Under the pieces are notes generated by a model. It was given only the letters and a program-made list of their open reading frames with translations. It was not told the DNA's origin and searched no databases. From contig JBPOIU010000036.1 of NCBI GenBank assembly GCA_052034255.1, positions 1 through 64,000 of the forward strand: a DNA stretch of 64,000 nucleotides. The letters run 5' to 3'. The stretch comes from JADJEK01 sp052034255 (lineage in GTDB: Bacteria; Planctomycetota; B15-G4; JADJEK01). This document shows positions 50,726-59,933 of the stretch, piece by piece; position 1 is the first letter of the stretch, and each line of letters starts with the position of its first letter. The position numbers were made by a program, and so were the translations under genes.

Positions 50726-52990
50726 ATGCGCTTCATGCGACAGGCGGCGACGATCTGCGTCGTTGCGGCGATCACGGGTTGCACGTCGTTCACGCCCGCG
50801 GTTCTGCCGAGGCCCGACGACTACGACGGAACGATCGGATTGCTGCAACGAGTCCTCGGCGTCGAGCCACGCGTGGAAGTGGTCCGCGCGCTCGGGTCGC
50901 AGGAGCGCGTGGCGCAGGCGCTTGCGAGCTCTCCGGGTCGACGCACTCCGGGTGTCGACGTCGAATTCGAACGCTCGCTTTGGATGATGCTGCGCCCCGC
51001 GGAGCGTGAGGCGGCGGTCGCGGCCTTGGCGCGGCCATTCCCCGAATCGATCGAGACCGCATACGACGTCGACGCCGCGCAAGTCGTCATGGTGCCGCGG
51101 GACGCGGATCCGCCGCCGTCGCGGCGCGCGGACGTCTTGCGCGTTCACGCGTATGCGCTGGCGATGCTGGACGGTGAGTTGCGCCTGGCCGAGCGTTTCG
51201 CGGATCCGCGGATCACGCGTGACGGGATCGAAGCGCTGTGCGCGTTCATCGATGGCGCGGCGTACGTCGCGACCTTGGCGGCCACGCACGATCCCATCGC
51301 CGTCGTCGACGTCGCGACGCCGTCGCTGGTCGAACGCCACCAGCGGATCGTCGCGTTGCTGCTCGCGGATCCGGATGGCGGCGCCACGAGGCTGTTGGCG
51401 GATCCGGATCTGCCCGACGTCACGCGGTTCGCACTCGAGGAGATCGTCGACGCCGAGGATCAAGACCGCGCGCGGCGTGCATGCCGGCGCTTCCTCGGCG
51501 CGCGGTTCGTGCTCGAGGCCATCCAGAGGTTGTCGGTCGCGAACTTCCACAGGGTCGTCGCCGATCCGCCGGTCTCCACCGAGCAACTGTTGCATCCCGA
51601 GTTCTACTTCGATCGCGACGATCCGCCGTCCAAGGTCATCAAGGCCCGCCGCGGCGGGATCCTCGGACCGGGTCTGCGACTCGTGAGCAGCGGTGTCGTC
51701 GGCGAACTGGGATTGCGGCAAGTGCTGGAACCCGTCGTCGGAACGCGCCGCGCGGCGCTGGCCGCGGACGGCTGGAATGCCGATCTGCTGTCCGTCCACG
51801 CCGATGACGCCGGGAATCAGGCCTACGCGTGGCGCCTGGAGTTCGAACAGCGCTTCGACGCCGAAGAATTCGCAGCCGAAGTCATGGCCGCGTTGCGTGC
51901 GCGCCACGGCGGCCAGTTCGTGGAGATCGAGGACGGCGCCTTCTCGTTGGAGGGCGGGGCCGTGCCGGTGTTCGTCGAGCGCCGCATCGCACGTGTCGGC
52001 GTCGTGGTCGGTGGCACGGTGTTGCGCTCGCGGGCGGCGTCCACCGCGCTGCTCGACGAAGTCGTCGAGGACGTCGCTCCAGAGGCCGTGGCCTCCGCCG
52101 GGCGACAGGACTTCGCGTTCCACTGGAGTCGGATCCTCGCGAGCCCGTTGTTCTTCGATTCGCCCGGTCGCTTCGACACGCTGGTGCGGTCGTTCTTCGG
52201 TTTCCTGTTCTCCCATCGCGCGTACCCCGGCGGTGCGCTGCACGAACTGCTGAACCCCGATTGCTTCCCGCTGCTCGGATCGCTGTTGCCGCCGGGCAGC
52301 TCGGCCGCGCTGATGCGCCTGGAAACCGGGCAAGCGCGCGGTCGCTTCGATCTGCTGTTTGGTCTGTTGTTCTCGCGGTACCGCAACAAGGCCCTGGACG
52401 GGACGCGCTACACCTCGCCTCTGGTTTGCGTCGCGACGACCCCCGAGCATCGCTCGGTGAAGGTGCTCGGCGGCTGGTTGTTCGCGATGGCGGATGGGGC
52501 GGGGCATGAGGAATTCTCGCCGCGCCCCGCGTACTCGCGTTGGACCGCGCTGGATGGCGCCGAGCGCTCGACCGGCGTGGTGTTCGACGCCGTGCGCTGG
52601 GCGAGTCGGGACGGGCGCGACCGCACGATCGAGTTGCTGCCTTTCGGCTTGCTCGCCCGCTGGCGTGGCGACGTCGGAGTCGGTTACGACCTCGGCCTAC
52701 TCGGCGGTTTGATGCGCTGGGAGCGCCGCGAAGTCGTTCCGGAAGCCCCGCATCGGCGGATCGACTTGGGCTGGGGTTGGTTGTTCGGATACCGCAGTGA
52801 CGCTGCTGCGGCGTGGAGTGAGACCGACGTGCTCGCCGGCCTCTTGTTCCATCGCCGGAATGGGCTGGCGGACGGGGAAACCGGCGTGTTCCGTATCGGA
52901 CGGCGCTCGCTGTTCGCGACTGGGCACGAAGGGCCGCATCGCTATCGAGACGTGTTCTTCCTTCGCTTCGAACTCGACGACGCGCCGTGA
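50726..52990 (+). CDS. Large lipoprotein of unknown function
   Basis: 754 residues. MRFMRQAATICVVAAITGC ends in a lipobox cysteine (C19), so it is probably lipidated and sits in the outer or inner membrane. The first half is helical and acidic (LLQRVLGVEPRVEVVRALGS; VTRFALEEIVDAEDQDRARR). The second half has many short strands with aromatic turns (DLLFGLLFSRYRNKALDGTR, LGWGWLFGYRSDAAAAWSET, LLFHRRNGLADGETGVFRIG), which repeat a LLF/WLF-x-Y/H-R pattern suggestive of a beta propeller or barrel. I recognise no family. The start codon lies 21 bases after a tRNA-Gln gene, which is unusual. Confidence 0.65.
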   Translation: MRFMRQAATICVVAAITGCTSFTPAVLPRPDDYDGTIGLLQRVLGVEPRVEVVRALGSQERVAQALASSPGRRTPGVDVEFERSLWMMLRPAEREAAVAALARPFPESIETAYDVDAAQVVMVPRDADPPPSRRADVLRVHAYALAMLDGELRLAERFADPRITRDGIEALCAFIDGAAYVATLAATHDPIAVVDVATPSLVERHQRIVALLLADPDGGATRLLADPDLPDVTRFALEEIVDAEDQDRARRACRRFLGARFVLEAIQRLSVANFHRVVADPPVSTEQLLHPEFYFDRDDPPSKVIKARRGGILGPGLRLVSSGVVGELGLRQVLEPVVGTRRAALAADGWNADLLSVHADDAGNQAYAWRLEFEQRFDAEEFAAEVMAALRARHGGQFVEIEDGAFSLEGGAVPVFVERRIARVGVVVGGTVLRSRAASTALLDEVVEDVAPEAVASAGRQDFAFHWSRILASPLFFDSPGRFDTLVRSFFGFLFSHRAYPGGALHELLNPDCFPLLGSLLPPGSSAALMRLETGQARGRFDLLFGLLFSRYRNKALDGTRYTSPLVCVATTPEHRSVKVLGGWLFAMADGAGHEEFSPRPAYSRWTALDGAERSTGVVFDAVRWASRDGRDRTIELLPFGLLARWRGDVGVGYDLGLLGGLMRWERREVVPEAPHRRIDLGWGWLFGYRSDAAAAWSETDVLAGLLFHRRNGLADGETGVFRIGRRSLFATGHEGPHRYRDVFFLRFELDDAP

Positions 52991-53003
52991 TCCGTGCGCC
53001 TCG

Positions 53004-53052
53004 GATCGACTACGTTCGAGATGCGAGGGGTTGATTCACAACCTGTGAGATG
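53004..53052 (+). repeat. Interspersed repeat parts (copy D)
   Basis: The left palindrome arm (GATCGACTACGTTCGAG, 53004-53020) is joined directly to the second motif (53025-53050), which matches 49096-49121 at all but a few positions. It starts 14 bases after the lipoprotein stop. Confidence 0.6.
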
Positions 53053-53212
53053 CCAAGCCGTGGGCCTTTCTCCCGGACGCCTCAAGTGGGCGCCGCGGGC
53101 TGGACGACGAGAGATGCGGGTTCTGCCGGATTCCAGCGCGGGCTGCGTCCGGAGCACGTCCACGTCGGGCGAATCTACGATCGGCGCGACCCCGTCGGAG
53201 CCGGAGTGACCA

Positions 53213-54100
53213 TTGGCAGTCGGTGGCAAGACGTTCCTGGTGTTGGGCGGCGGCGGCGTCCGAGGATTGGCGCATCTCGGCGTCTTACGCGTACTCGAGG
53301 AAGTCGGCGTCCGCATCGACGGCATCGTCGGTACGAGCGCTGGAGCACTCGTCGGTGCGCTCTATGCGCGCCATCCCGACGCTCAGGTGGTCATCGCGCA
53401 GGCACTGGGATTCCTCGATAGTCCGGCGTTCAAGCGCCTCAATTTGCGCTTCGATCTGGACGGCCGGCCAGCAGGTGATCGCCCCTCGCTGATGAACCGC
53501 TTCGTGCACGGATTGAAAAAGCAGCTCGCGATGGAGTTGCTGTTCCGTCGGCCGTCGATGTTCCGTGCCACGGTGCTCGAGCGGTTGGTGGAGGCGCTGC
53601 TTGGACGGCTCGACTTCGAGGATCTGCGCGTTCCGCTGTTCGTGACGGCATTGGACCTGAAATCCGGGTCCGAGGTCACTCTTCAACAGGGCAGCTTGCT
53701 CGACGCGATCATTGCCTCGAGCTCCGTTCCAGGCTTCTTTCCGCCGCGCGCGGTGGGGCCTTGGCTGCTGTCCGACGCGGGGTTGTTCAACAACATGCCG
53801 ATCGCCGTCGCGCGTTCGCTGGGGGCGCAGCAGGTCATCGCGGTCAGCTTGAACAACCGCGTTCTGCCGATGACCGAGTTCCCCACCGGCATCGACGTGA
53901 TCTTCCGGAACGAGGAGATCGGCACCAAGCTCGTCAATGACGAGCGCAAGCGCAGCGCGTCCCTCGTGATCGAGCCGGACATCTCGGGCCGTTACTGGCT
54001 CGACTTCCGCAACTGCGCCGAAGTGGTGGCGGCGGGGGAAGCCGCGGCCCGTGCTCGGGTCGATGATCTGTTGGAACTGGCGCGCAGTTCCGCCGCCTGA
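53213..54100 (+). CDS. Patatin-like phospholipase
   Basis: 295 residues from a TTG start with GGAG six bases upstream. Oxyanion loop GGGGVRG (12-18), nucleophile motif GTSAG (S42) and catalytic DAG (D188) are all present, so the Ser-Asp dyad is intact. The C-terminal part is helical. Bacterial patatin-like proteins of this short RssA/YchK-like kind hydrolyse acyl esters of lipids in the cytoplasm or at the inner membrane. There is no signal peptide. It stands alone, 222 bases after the lipoprotein gene. Confidence 0.9.
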   Translation: MAVGGKTFLVLGGGGVRGLAHLGVLRVLEEVGVRIDGIVGTSAGALVGALYARHPDAQVVIAQALGFLDSPAFKRLNLRFDLDGRPAGDRPSLMNRFVHGLKKQLAMELLFRRPSMFRATVLERLVEALLGRLDFEDLRVPLFVTALDLKSGSEVTLQQGSLLDAIIASSSVPGFFPPRAVGPWLLSDAGLFNNMPIAVARSLGAQQVIAVSLNNRVLPMTEFPTGIDVIFRNEEIGTKLVNDERKRSASLVIEPDISGRYWLDFRNCAEVVAAGEAAARARVDDLLELARSSAA

Positions 54101-54220
54101 AGGCGTCCGCCCCTCCGCGTGTTCCACACTCTCCGTCGGTCCCCCGGAATCACCTCGCGCCGGCCAGCAAGCGCGGTCGACGCGACGCCGTCGTTGCTCC
54201 CTGGGGCGCCGAAGCTCGAT

Positions 54221-54255
54221 GCAAACGAAAAGGGGGAGCTGCTTGCGCAGCTCCC
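54221..54255 (-). terminator. Intrinsic terminator of the secreted protein gene 54301-55713
   Basis: On the minus strand an 11-bp perfect stem (arms 54245-54255 and 54230-54240, loop 54241-54244) is followed by TTTTCGTTTGC. It begins 46 bases after the stop codon. The stem may also block plus-strand transcription from the patatin gene. Confidence 0.88.
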
Positions 54256-54300
54256 CCTCTCGTCGATCACGTCAAGCGATCGGTTCGGTTCGACCCGTGA

Positions 54301-55713
54301 TTACGGGTGGAACTGGACCGGATAGCTCAGCGAGTTCGAGTGCCCGTTGTTGACGAGCGGATCGAGGAAGTTGCCCGGGATGATCGACGCCGACAGAGCG
54401 AGAGGCGTCGAGTACCAGAGCAGCTCGATACCCGGCAGCGTGGGGAACGGCGGCACGGTGACGGCGAAGCCACCGGTGACGCCCGTCGCACCCGACGGAC
54501 CGACCGAAGCGGCCGGGAACCACGGGATGTTGACCGCGCCCGGAACCGTGTCGTGACCCGAGATCAGCAACCAGGTCGGGCCGAGGCCGGCCAGGGCGTT
54601 GGTCAGCGCGTCGAACGTACCCACGAGGCGCGGAGCCTGCGGAATCGCGTTCGAGAACACCGGACCGCCCGGACCACCGATGACCAGAGCCGTGTTGAAG
54701 CACGTACGGAAGCCCGTGACGCTGCCGAGCACGTAGCGACCCGAACCGGTCGGGTGCGTCGTGTCGTAGGTCAGGAAGCCGAGGACGTCCGAGCCCAGCG
54801 CGCCACCGACGTTCGGGTAGGTACCCGTGATCGAGAGCGTCTGCGCGCCCGAGCCGTTGTCGATGCCGAACGCGGCGTTCGCGTTCAAGCCCGACGCACC
54901 GGCGCCGAGGGACGTCGTGTACGTGTTCAGCGTGGCGTCGATCGAACGCACGCCCATGCCCCATTCGACCGTCGACACGAACGCGAAGGCGGTGATGCCC
55001 GACGCGGTCGTGTTGACCATGTACGAGTGCGACGAGCAGAGGTTCTTCTCATCACCCGACCAGGTCCAGCCGTTCGGCAGGGCCGACGTCTGGAGCGGGT
55101 TGGCGTGGACGAACAACGTCAGGTCGTGGCCTTCCTTGACCGTGACCGCCGACGGAGCGCCGACGAACTGGTTCAGGTTGAGGGCCAGGGTGTAGATGAA
55201 GCCGTTGCCGAGGTTCGGGTTCGCGACACCGATGTTCGCGAACGCGGCCAGGATCGACAGCGCCGAGCCGCTCGTCGGACCGACGATGGCGAGGAAGCCG
55301 TTGCCGAAGCCCGTCGCGAGACCCCAGTTCAGACCACCCGACGTGACGAACGTGCAGGTGCCGTTGCCCGACGAGAGGACGATCAGGGGGAACGTGATGT
55401 TCGCACCCGCGGCCGCCGTGAAGTTCACGTCGAAGCCTTCGATCTTCGCCGCGTACGTACCGACGTTCGGGTCGGTCGGATTCACGACGAGGGTCGGCGA
55501 GTACAGCATCTCCTTGTTGAAGCAGTTCCAGAACCCGAAGGGCGCGTTGGTGCCGGGCGTATTGAAGATCGAGCCCGGGCCATTGCCCGCCGTGTTGAAG
55601 AAGTAGTCGACGCCGTTGGTGGCGTGGACGTAGTTGGAGCCATTGGCTGCCATCGCCGAAGCGCTGAAAGCGCCGAGGACGAGAACAGCTGCGGCCGAAC
55701 GACCTAGCCTCAT
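54301..55713 (-). CDS. Abundant-looking secreted protein of unknown function
   Basis: 470 residues. Signal peptide about 1-22 (SAAAVLVLGAFSASAMAA). The mature protein is rich in Gly, Asn, Ala, Thr and aromatic residues, with few charged ones, and is almost all predicted beta strand (for example NGFLAIVGPTSGSALSILAA, SDVLGFLTYDTTHPTGSGRY). Four to six cysteines could pair. No known domain is visible; surface-layer or matrix proteins have such composition. It has a near-consensus sigma-70 promoter, a ~245-base leader, a strong GGAGG seven bases before the ATG and a strong terminator, all pointing to high expression as a single gene. Confidence 0.7.
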   Translation of the reverse strand: MRLGRSAAAVLVLGAFSASAMAANGSNYVHATNGVDYFFNTAGNGPGSIFNTPGTNAPFGFWNCFNKEMLYSPTLVVNPTDPNVGTYAAKIEGFDVNFTAAAGANITFPLIVLSSGNGTCTFVTSGGLNWGLATGFGNGFLAIVGPTSGSALSILAAFANIGVANPNLGNGFIYTLALNLNQFVGAPSAVTVKEGHDLTLFVHANPLQTSALPNGWTWSGDEKNLCSSHSYMVNTTASGITAFAFVSTVEWGMGVRSIDATLNTYTTSLGAGASGLNANAAFGIDNGSGAQTLSITGTYPNVGGALGSDVLGFLTYDTTHPTGSGRYVLGSVTGFRTCFNTALVIGGPGGPVFSNAIPQAPRLVGTFDALTNALAGLGPTWLLISGHDTVPGAVNIPWFPAASVGPSGATGVTGGFAVTVPPFPTLPGIELLWYSTPLALSASIIPGNFLDPLVNNGHSNSLSYPVQFHP

Positions 55714-55964
55714 TAGAAAACCTCCAAAGGTCAGACACAGGGACAGCAGTCAGGACGCGAGAAGAAGCCTGAAAAGAGGGCAACTTGTCGAACCTGTTGG
55801 CAGGGCACCGTCGCGACCATCGCGAAAGGCAGCATGGACCCTGACCGGCACACGCCGAGTGATTCGGATCGATCGAAAACCGCACTGCGCGGCGTTCGAA
55901 CGCAACGGATCACTTCTCGAATCAGATTCCCGCACATCAGGTCTGCGCACTAAAGCGCGATCGG

Positions 55965-55992
55965 ATGATATCCCGACCCCCTGGGGTGTCAA
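55965..55992 (-). promoter_or_regulatory. Near-consensus sigma-70 promoter of the secreted protein gene
   Basis: On the minus strand: perfect TTGACA (55992-55987), a 16-base spacer, then TATCAT (55970-55965, one mismatch). The predicted start is near 55958, giving a leader of about 245 bases before the ATG at 55713. It is the best promoter match I see in the window. Confidence 0.8.
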
Positions 55993-56131
55993 CGAACCTG
56001 ATAGGTGAAATTTGGACTCGTCGGAATCGAGCCTCCCATCATCGGTTATGAATTCCAAGGAACTTTAAGTCGACTCCGAACGACTTCGAAATCGGCGTCG
56101 CGGGAGCGACGTTTCGACGCCGCGCGCCACC

Positions 56132-56160
56132 TTGAAAGCTGCGCGCCTCACTGGCAGAAT
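56132..56160 (+). promoter_or_regulatory. Candidate promoter of the glmU-ribosomal protein operon
   Basis: TTGAAA (56132-56137), a 17-base spacer, CAGAAT (56155-56160; two mismatches). It would start transcription near 56167, about 92 bases before the glmU start. Confidence 0.4.
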
Positions 56161-56258
56161 GCCGCGCTTCGTTTCGTGGGCGAACTCTTCGTGTCGTGCG
56201 CCGACCTCGCACCCAGCGTCGGCAATGCACGCGCACGGACGCGACGCTCGCAGGCGCC

Positions 56259-57596
56259 GTGAACGCGATCGCTTCGCCGACACGTCGTGTCACCGTCCTG
56301 GACCCCTCCCGAGTGCGTACTCGTCACGTCGTCATCCTGGCCGCCGGCCGGGGAACGCGCATGAAGTCGCCGACGCCGAAGGTTCTCTTCGACGTCTGCG
56401 GGCTTCCGTCTGTAGCCCACGTCGCGCGGATCGCGCGTGAGTTGGGCGCGGCGCGGATGGCGATGGTGGTTCCGCCGGATCACGCAGCGCTGAAGTCGGC
56501 ACTCGACGTCGACGCCACGTACGTGGTCCAGGATCCGCCGCTCGGGACCGGGCACGCCGTGCTGCTCGCAGTCGAGGCGCTGGGATCGAAGGCGGGTGAC
56601 GACGTCATCGTGTTGTGCGCCGACGGTCCGCTGTATCGCACGGAATCGCTGAAGGCGTTGCTCGCGGCGATGGAAGCGAACGAGGCCGCCGCGGCCATCC
56701 TGACCGCGCAGGTCGCCGATCCGCGCGGTTACGGTCGCATCGTCCCGGCCGCCGATGGCGGCGTCGAACGCATCGTCGAAGAGCTCGAAGCCGATGCCGC
56801 GACGCGAGCGATCCGCGAGATCAACACGGGCATCCTCGCGTTCCGTGCGGACGAAGGCGTGCCCGCCCTGCGAGCGTTGACCAACGCGAATCGCAAGGGC
56901 GAGTACTACCTGACGGACATCGTCGAACGCTTGCGCGCGGCTCGTTCTCGCGTCGCGCGATCGTCGGTCGAGGATCCGAGCGAGTGCGCCGCGTTCAACA
57001 GCATCGCCGAACTCGCCGAGGTGCGCCGTCTGATGCGGATGCGCATCCTGCGCGAGCACATGGAACGCGGCGTCGACGTCGTCGATCCCGCGTCGACGCA
57101 CATCGAGGTCGACGTCGAGATCGGCGCTGGCACGCGGATCCTGCCGTTCACCGTGATCACGCACGGCGTCAAGATCGGGCAGAACTGCGTGATCGGGCCG
57201 TTCGCGCACATCCAGTCGGCGACGGTGCTCGACGATGCCGCGGAGATCGGCAACTTCGTCGAGGTGAAGCGCAGCCGAGTCGGCAAGAAGACCAAAGCGA
57301 AGCACCTGACCTATCTCGGTGACGCGCAGATCGGGCCAGGCGTGAACATCGGCGCCGGCACCATCACCGCGAATTACGACGGCAAGGCCAAACACTCGAC
57401 CACGGTCGGTCCGCACGCCTTCATCGGCAGCGGCACCGTCCTCGTCGCTCCTGTCGACGTCGGCGAGCGCGCGATGACCGGCGCCGGGGCCATCGTGCGT
57501 CGCGGCAGCCGCATCGGCGCCGGCGAGGTCTGGGTCGGCGTTCCGGCGCGCAAGCTCGATCGGACCGTCGACGCATCCGGTGGGGGCAAATCATGA
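56259..57596 (+). CDS. glmU: Bifunctional GlmU (UDP-GlcNAc pyrophosphorylase / GlcN-1-P acetyltransferase)
   Basis: 445 residues from a GTG at 56259; a GTG at 56313 is an alternative. The uridyltransferase half has LAAGRGTRMKSPTPKVL (28-43), PLGTGHAVL and CADGPLY (metal Asp). The C-terminal left-handed beta helix has hexapeptide repeats (ILPFTVITHGVKIGQNCVIG) and the acetyltransferase residues in KAKHLTYLGDAQIG and ITANYDGKAKH, so both halves look active. It makes UDP-GlcNAc for peptidoglycan and LPS. The stop overlaps prs (ATGA). The order glmU-prs-rplY(ctc)-pth is also the order in Bacillus. Confidence 0.95.
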   Translation: MNAIASPTRRVTVLDPSRVRTRHVVILAAGRGTRMKSPTPKVLFDVCGLPSVAHVARIARELGAARMAMVVPPDHAALKSALDVDATYVVQDPPLGTGHAVLLAVEALGSKAGDDVIVLCADGPLYRTESLKALLAAMEANEAAAAILTAQVADPRGYGRIVPAADGGVERIVEELEADAATRAIREINTGILAFRADEGVPALRALTNANRKGEYYLTDIVERLRAARSRVARSSVEDPSECAAFNSIAELAEVRRLMRMRILREHMERGVDVVDPASTHIEVDVEIGAGTRILPFTVITHGVKIGQNCVIGPFAHIQSATVLDDAAEIGNFVEVKRSRVGKKTKAKHLTYLGDAQIGPGVNIGAGTITANYDGKAKHSTTVGPHAFIGSGTVLVAPVDVGERAMTGAGAIVRRGSRIGAGEVWVGVPARKLDRTVDASGGGKS

Positions 57597-58546
57597 GTTC
57601 CGCCGATCGGTTGAAGATCTTCACCGGCACGGTTCACCGGCAGCTCGCCGAAGAACTGTGCGCGGAACTCGGGCAGCCTCTTGGCTCGGCGTACGTCGGC
57701 AAGTTCCCCGACGGCGAGATCGACGTGAAGATCAACGACGACGTGCGCGGCGCGGACGTCTTCTTGATCCAACCGACGTGTCCGCCGGTCAACGAGAGCC
57801 TGATGGAGCTCTTGCTGCTGATCGACTGCTGCGTGCGCGCGTCGGCCGACCGGGTGACAGCCGTCATCCCGTACTTCGGCTACGCCCGCAAGGACCGCAA
57901 GGACGAAGGCCGCGTGCCGATCTCCGCCAAGCTCGTCGCCAACATGATCGTCGCCGCCGGCGCCGATCGCGTCCTGACGATCGACTTGCACGCCGCGCAG
58001 ATCCAAGGGTTCTTCGACATCCCGGTCGATCACCTCTACGCGAAGCCCGTGTTCGTCGAGTACCTGCAGAGCATCGAGCTCCAGAACCCGGTCATCGTCG
58101 CCCCGGACGTCGGCTCGATCCGCATGGCCCGCGCCTACGCCCAGTCGCTGGGCGGCACGCTCGCGATCGTCGACAAGCGCCGCCATTCGGCCGACAACAC
58201 GACGGTCGAAAACCTCATCGGAGACGTGCGCGGTCGCGACGTCGTGATGATGGACGACATGATCTCGACCGGCGGTTCGATCTCGGAAGCCGCCAAGACC
58301 GTCAAGAGCTTTGGTTGTGGTCGCATCTATCTCGGCGCCACGCATCCAGTACTCTGCGGGGCTGCGACCGAGAAGCTGAAGGCCGCGCCGATCGAAGAGG
58401 TCGTCGTCGCCAACACCATTCCGATCGAGCCCGCCAAGCGTTTCGAGCGCTTGCGGGTCCGTTCGGTCGCGCCGCTGCTCGCGCGCGCGATCGACCGGAT
58501 CCACCGTCGGGCGTCGGTCAGCGCACTGTTCGATTTGAAGAAGTGA
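57593..58546 (+). CDS. prs: Ribose-phosphate pyrophosphokinase (PRPP synthetase)
   Basis: 317 residues, standard class I length. Motifs: KFPDGEIDVKINDDVRGADV, YFGYARKDRKDEGRVPISAK (flexible ATP loop), TIDLHAAQIQGFFDIPVDHL and the PRPP loop VVMMDDMISTGGSISEAAK. It makes PRPP for nucleotides, His and Trp. ATG overlaps the glmU stop by four bases. Confidence 0.97.
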   Translation: MSSADRLKIFTGTVHRQLAEELCAELGQPLGSAYVGKFPDGEIDVKINDDVRGADVFLIQPTCPPVNESLMELLLLIDCCVRASADRVTAVIPYFGYARKDRKDEGRVPISAKLVANMIVAAGADRVLTIDLHAAQIQGFFDIPVDHLYAKPVFVEYLQSIELQNPVIVAPDVGSIRMARAYAQSLGGTLAIVDKRRHSADNTTVENLIGDVRGRDVVMMDDMISTGGSISEAAKTVKSFGCGRIYLGATHPVLCGAATEKLKAAPIEEVVVANTIPIEPAKRFERLRVRSVAPLLARAIDRIHRRASVSALFDLKK

Positions 58547-58585
58547 AGGGGTCGCGATCGACCCGGATTTCGTCGGAAGGCTCCC

Positions 58586-59248
58586 ATGTCCCAGATCCTC
58601 AAGTTCGATGTGACGTCGCGCGACAAGACCGGCAGCAACGCCATGCGCAAGCTGCGTGCGGACGGCCGCATTCCCGCGGTGCTCTACGGTCACGGTCAGA
58701 CCCCGGCCCAGCTGTCGCTGGACGCGCGTTCGTTCGAGCGCGCGTTGAGTCGGCACACGCGCTTCTTCGAACTCGCCAACGGCAGCTCGACGGAGACGGC
58801 GATCATCCGTGAGACGCAGTGGGACACGTTCGGCATGCACGTGATGCACGTCGACTTCCTGCGCGTGAACATGGACGAGAAGGTCGAGATGGAAGTCTCG
58901 GTCGAGCTGGTCGGGATTCCGAAGGGCGTCACCGAAGGCGGCGTCCTCGAGCATCACATGGCCGAGATCCGTCTGCTGTGCGCCCCGCGCCACCTGCCGG
59001 ATGTCATCAAGATCAACGTGACAGGCCTCGGTCTGCACCAGTCGATCCAGATCAAGGACGTGCCGCTCCCCGAAGGAGCAACGCACGCCGAGGACCTGGA
59101 TCGCGCCGTTGCGACCGTCGCGACCCGCAAGATCGAAACGGTCGCCGCGGCCCCGGCGGAAGCTGGAGCGGCGGAGCCCGAGGTGGTGGGTGCCAAGGCC
59201 AAGGCCGACGAGGCCAAGGCCGAAGGCAAGCCCGAGGGCAAGGGCTGA
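58586..59248 (+). CDS. rplY: 50S ribosomal protein bL25 (long TL5/Ctc form)
   Basis: 220 residues. The N-terminal 5S-rRNA-binding domain (1-95; RDKTGSNAMRKLRADGRIPA, VLYGHGQ) is followed by the TL5-type C-terminal beta domain (about 95-185; VDFLRVNMDEKVEMEVSVEL, VGIPKGVTEGGVLEHHMAEI, LHQSIQIKDVPLPEG) and a charged Ala/Glu/Lys tail. GGAAGG precedes the ATG. The long form is common outside enterics. Confidence 0.95.
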   Translation: MSQILKFDVTSRDKTGSNAMRKLRADGRIPAVLYGHGQTPAQLSLDARSFERALSRHTRFFELANGSSTETAIIRETQWDTFGMHVMHVDFLRVNMDEKVEMEVSVELVGIPKGVTEGGVLEHHMAEIRLLCAPRHLPDVIKINVTGLGLHQSIQIKDVPLPEGATHAEDLDRAVATVATRKIETVAAAPAEAGAAEPEVVGAKAKADEAKAEGKPEGKG

Positions 59249-59308
59249 GGATGATCAGAGGGAGCGGGTCGCTGGACTCGGACCGCATGAGCCTCGCAGT
59301 GTGAAGCC

Positions 59309-59878
59309 ATGCGGATCGTGGTCGGACTCGGCAACCCTGGAGACGAATACGAGGGAACTCGGCATAATGTCGGGTTCTCGGTCCTCGACGAGACGGCGAA
59401 GCTGTCGAAGGTCACGTTCTCCATCCGCGGCGGCAGCGCGGCGGTGGCGGACGGACGGAAGGCGGCCAAGCCATTCCTGCTCGTGAAACCGCTGACCTAC
59501 ATGAATCGCAGTGGAGAGCCGCTGCGCGTGGTGATGCGGGACATGGGTGGGAGGGTCGAGGACGTGCTGGTCGTGCTCGACGAATTCAATCTCGAACTCG
59601 GATCGCTCCGCGTTCGAGCGTCGGGCAGCGACGGCGGGCACAACGGACTCAAGTCCGTGATTGCCTGCCTCGGCACGAACGAAGTGGCGCGGCTGCGCGT
59701 CGGCATCGGACCGGCGCCGGAGCACATGCCGAAGGACGTCTTCGTCCTCCGGCGGTTCGAGCGCGGCGAGGCGAAGGCGGTCCAAGCGACCGTCGAGTCC
59801 GCTGCCTGGGCCGTCGAGGACTGGATCCGAGGCGCGCGCATCGAGGACTTGGCGAACCGGTACAACCGCCGGTTGTAG
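59309..59878 (+). CDS. pth: Peptidyl-tRNA hydrolase
   Basis: 189 residues. Catalytic His in GTRHNVGF (H19, N20), substrate Asn in TYMNRSGEP (N66), Asp in VLDEFNLELG (D91) and GGHNGLKS are all in place. It recycles peptidyl-tRNA that falls off ribosomes. It lies between bL25 and bS6, 60 bases after rplY. Confidence 0.97.
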   Translation: MRIVVGLGNPGDEYEGTRHNVGFSVLDETAKLSKVTFSIRGGSAAVADGRKAAKPFLLVKPLTYMNRSGEPLRVVMRDMGGRVEDVLVVLDEFNLELGSLRVRASGSDGGHNGLKSVIACLGTNEVARLRVGIGPAPEHMPKDVFVLRRFERGEAKAVQATVESAAWAVEDWIRGARIEDLANRYNRRL

Positions 59879-59933
59879 AAGGCATAGGCGATCACCGCCG
59901 GGCAGGAGCGCCGGCACGAACTGGAGCGCAGCG

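Larger units (their letters stand above)
55714..56258. other. Divergent intergenic region between the secreted protein gene and glmU
   Basis: About 545 bases, locally AT-richer (around 56035-56075) than the rest of the window. I see no gene. It holds the long untranslated leader of the minus-strand secreted protein gene (55714 to about 55958), its promoter, and a weaker candidate promoter for the glmU operon at 56132-56160. Confidence 0.6.
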
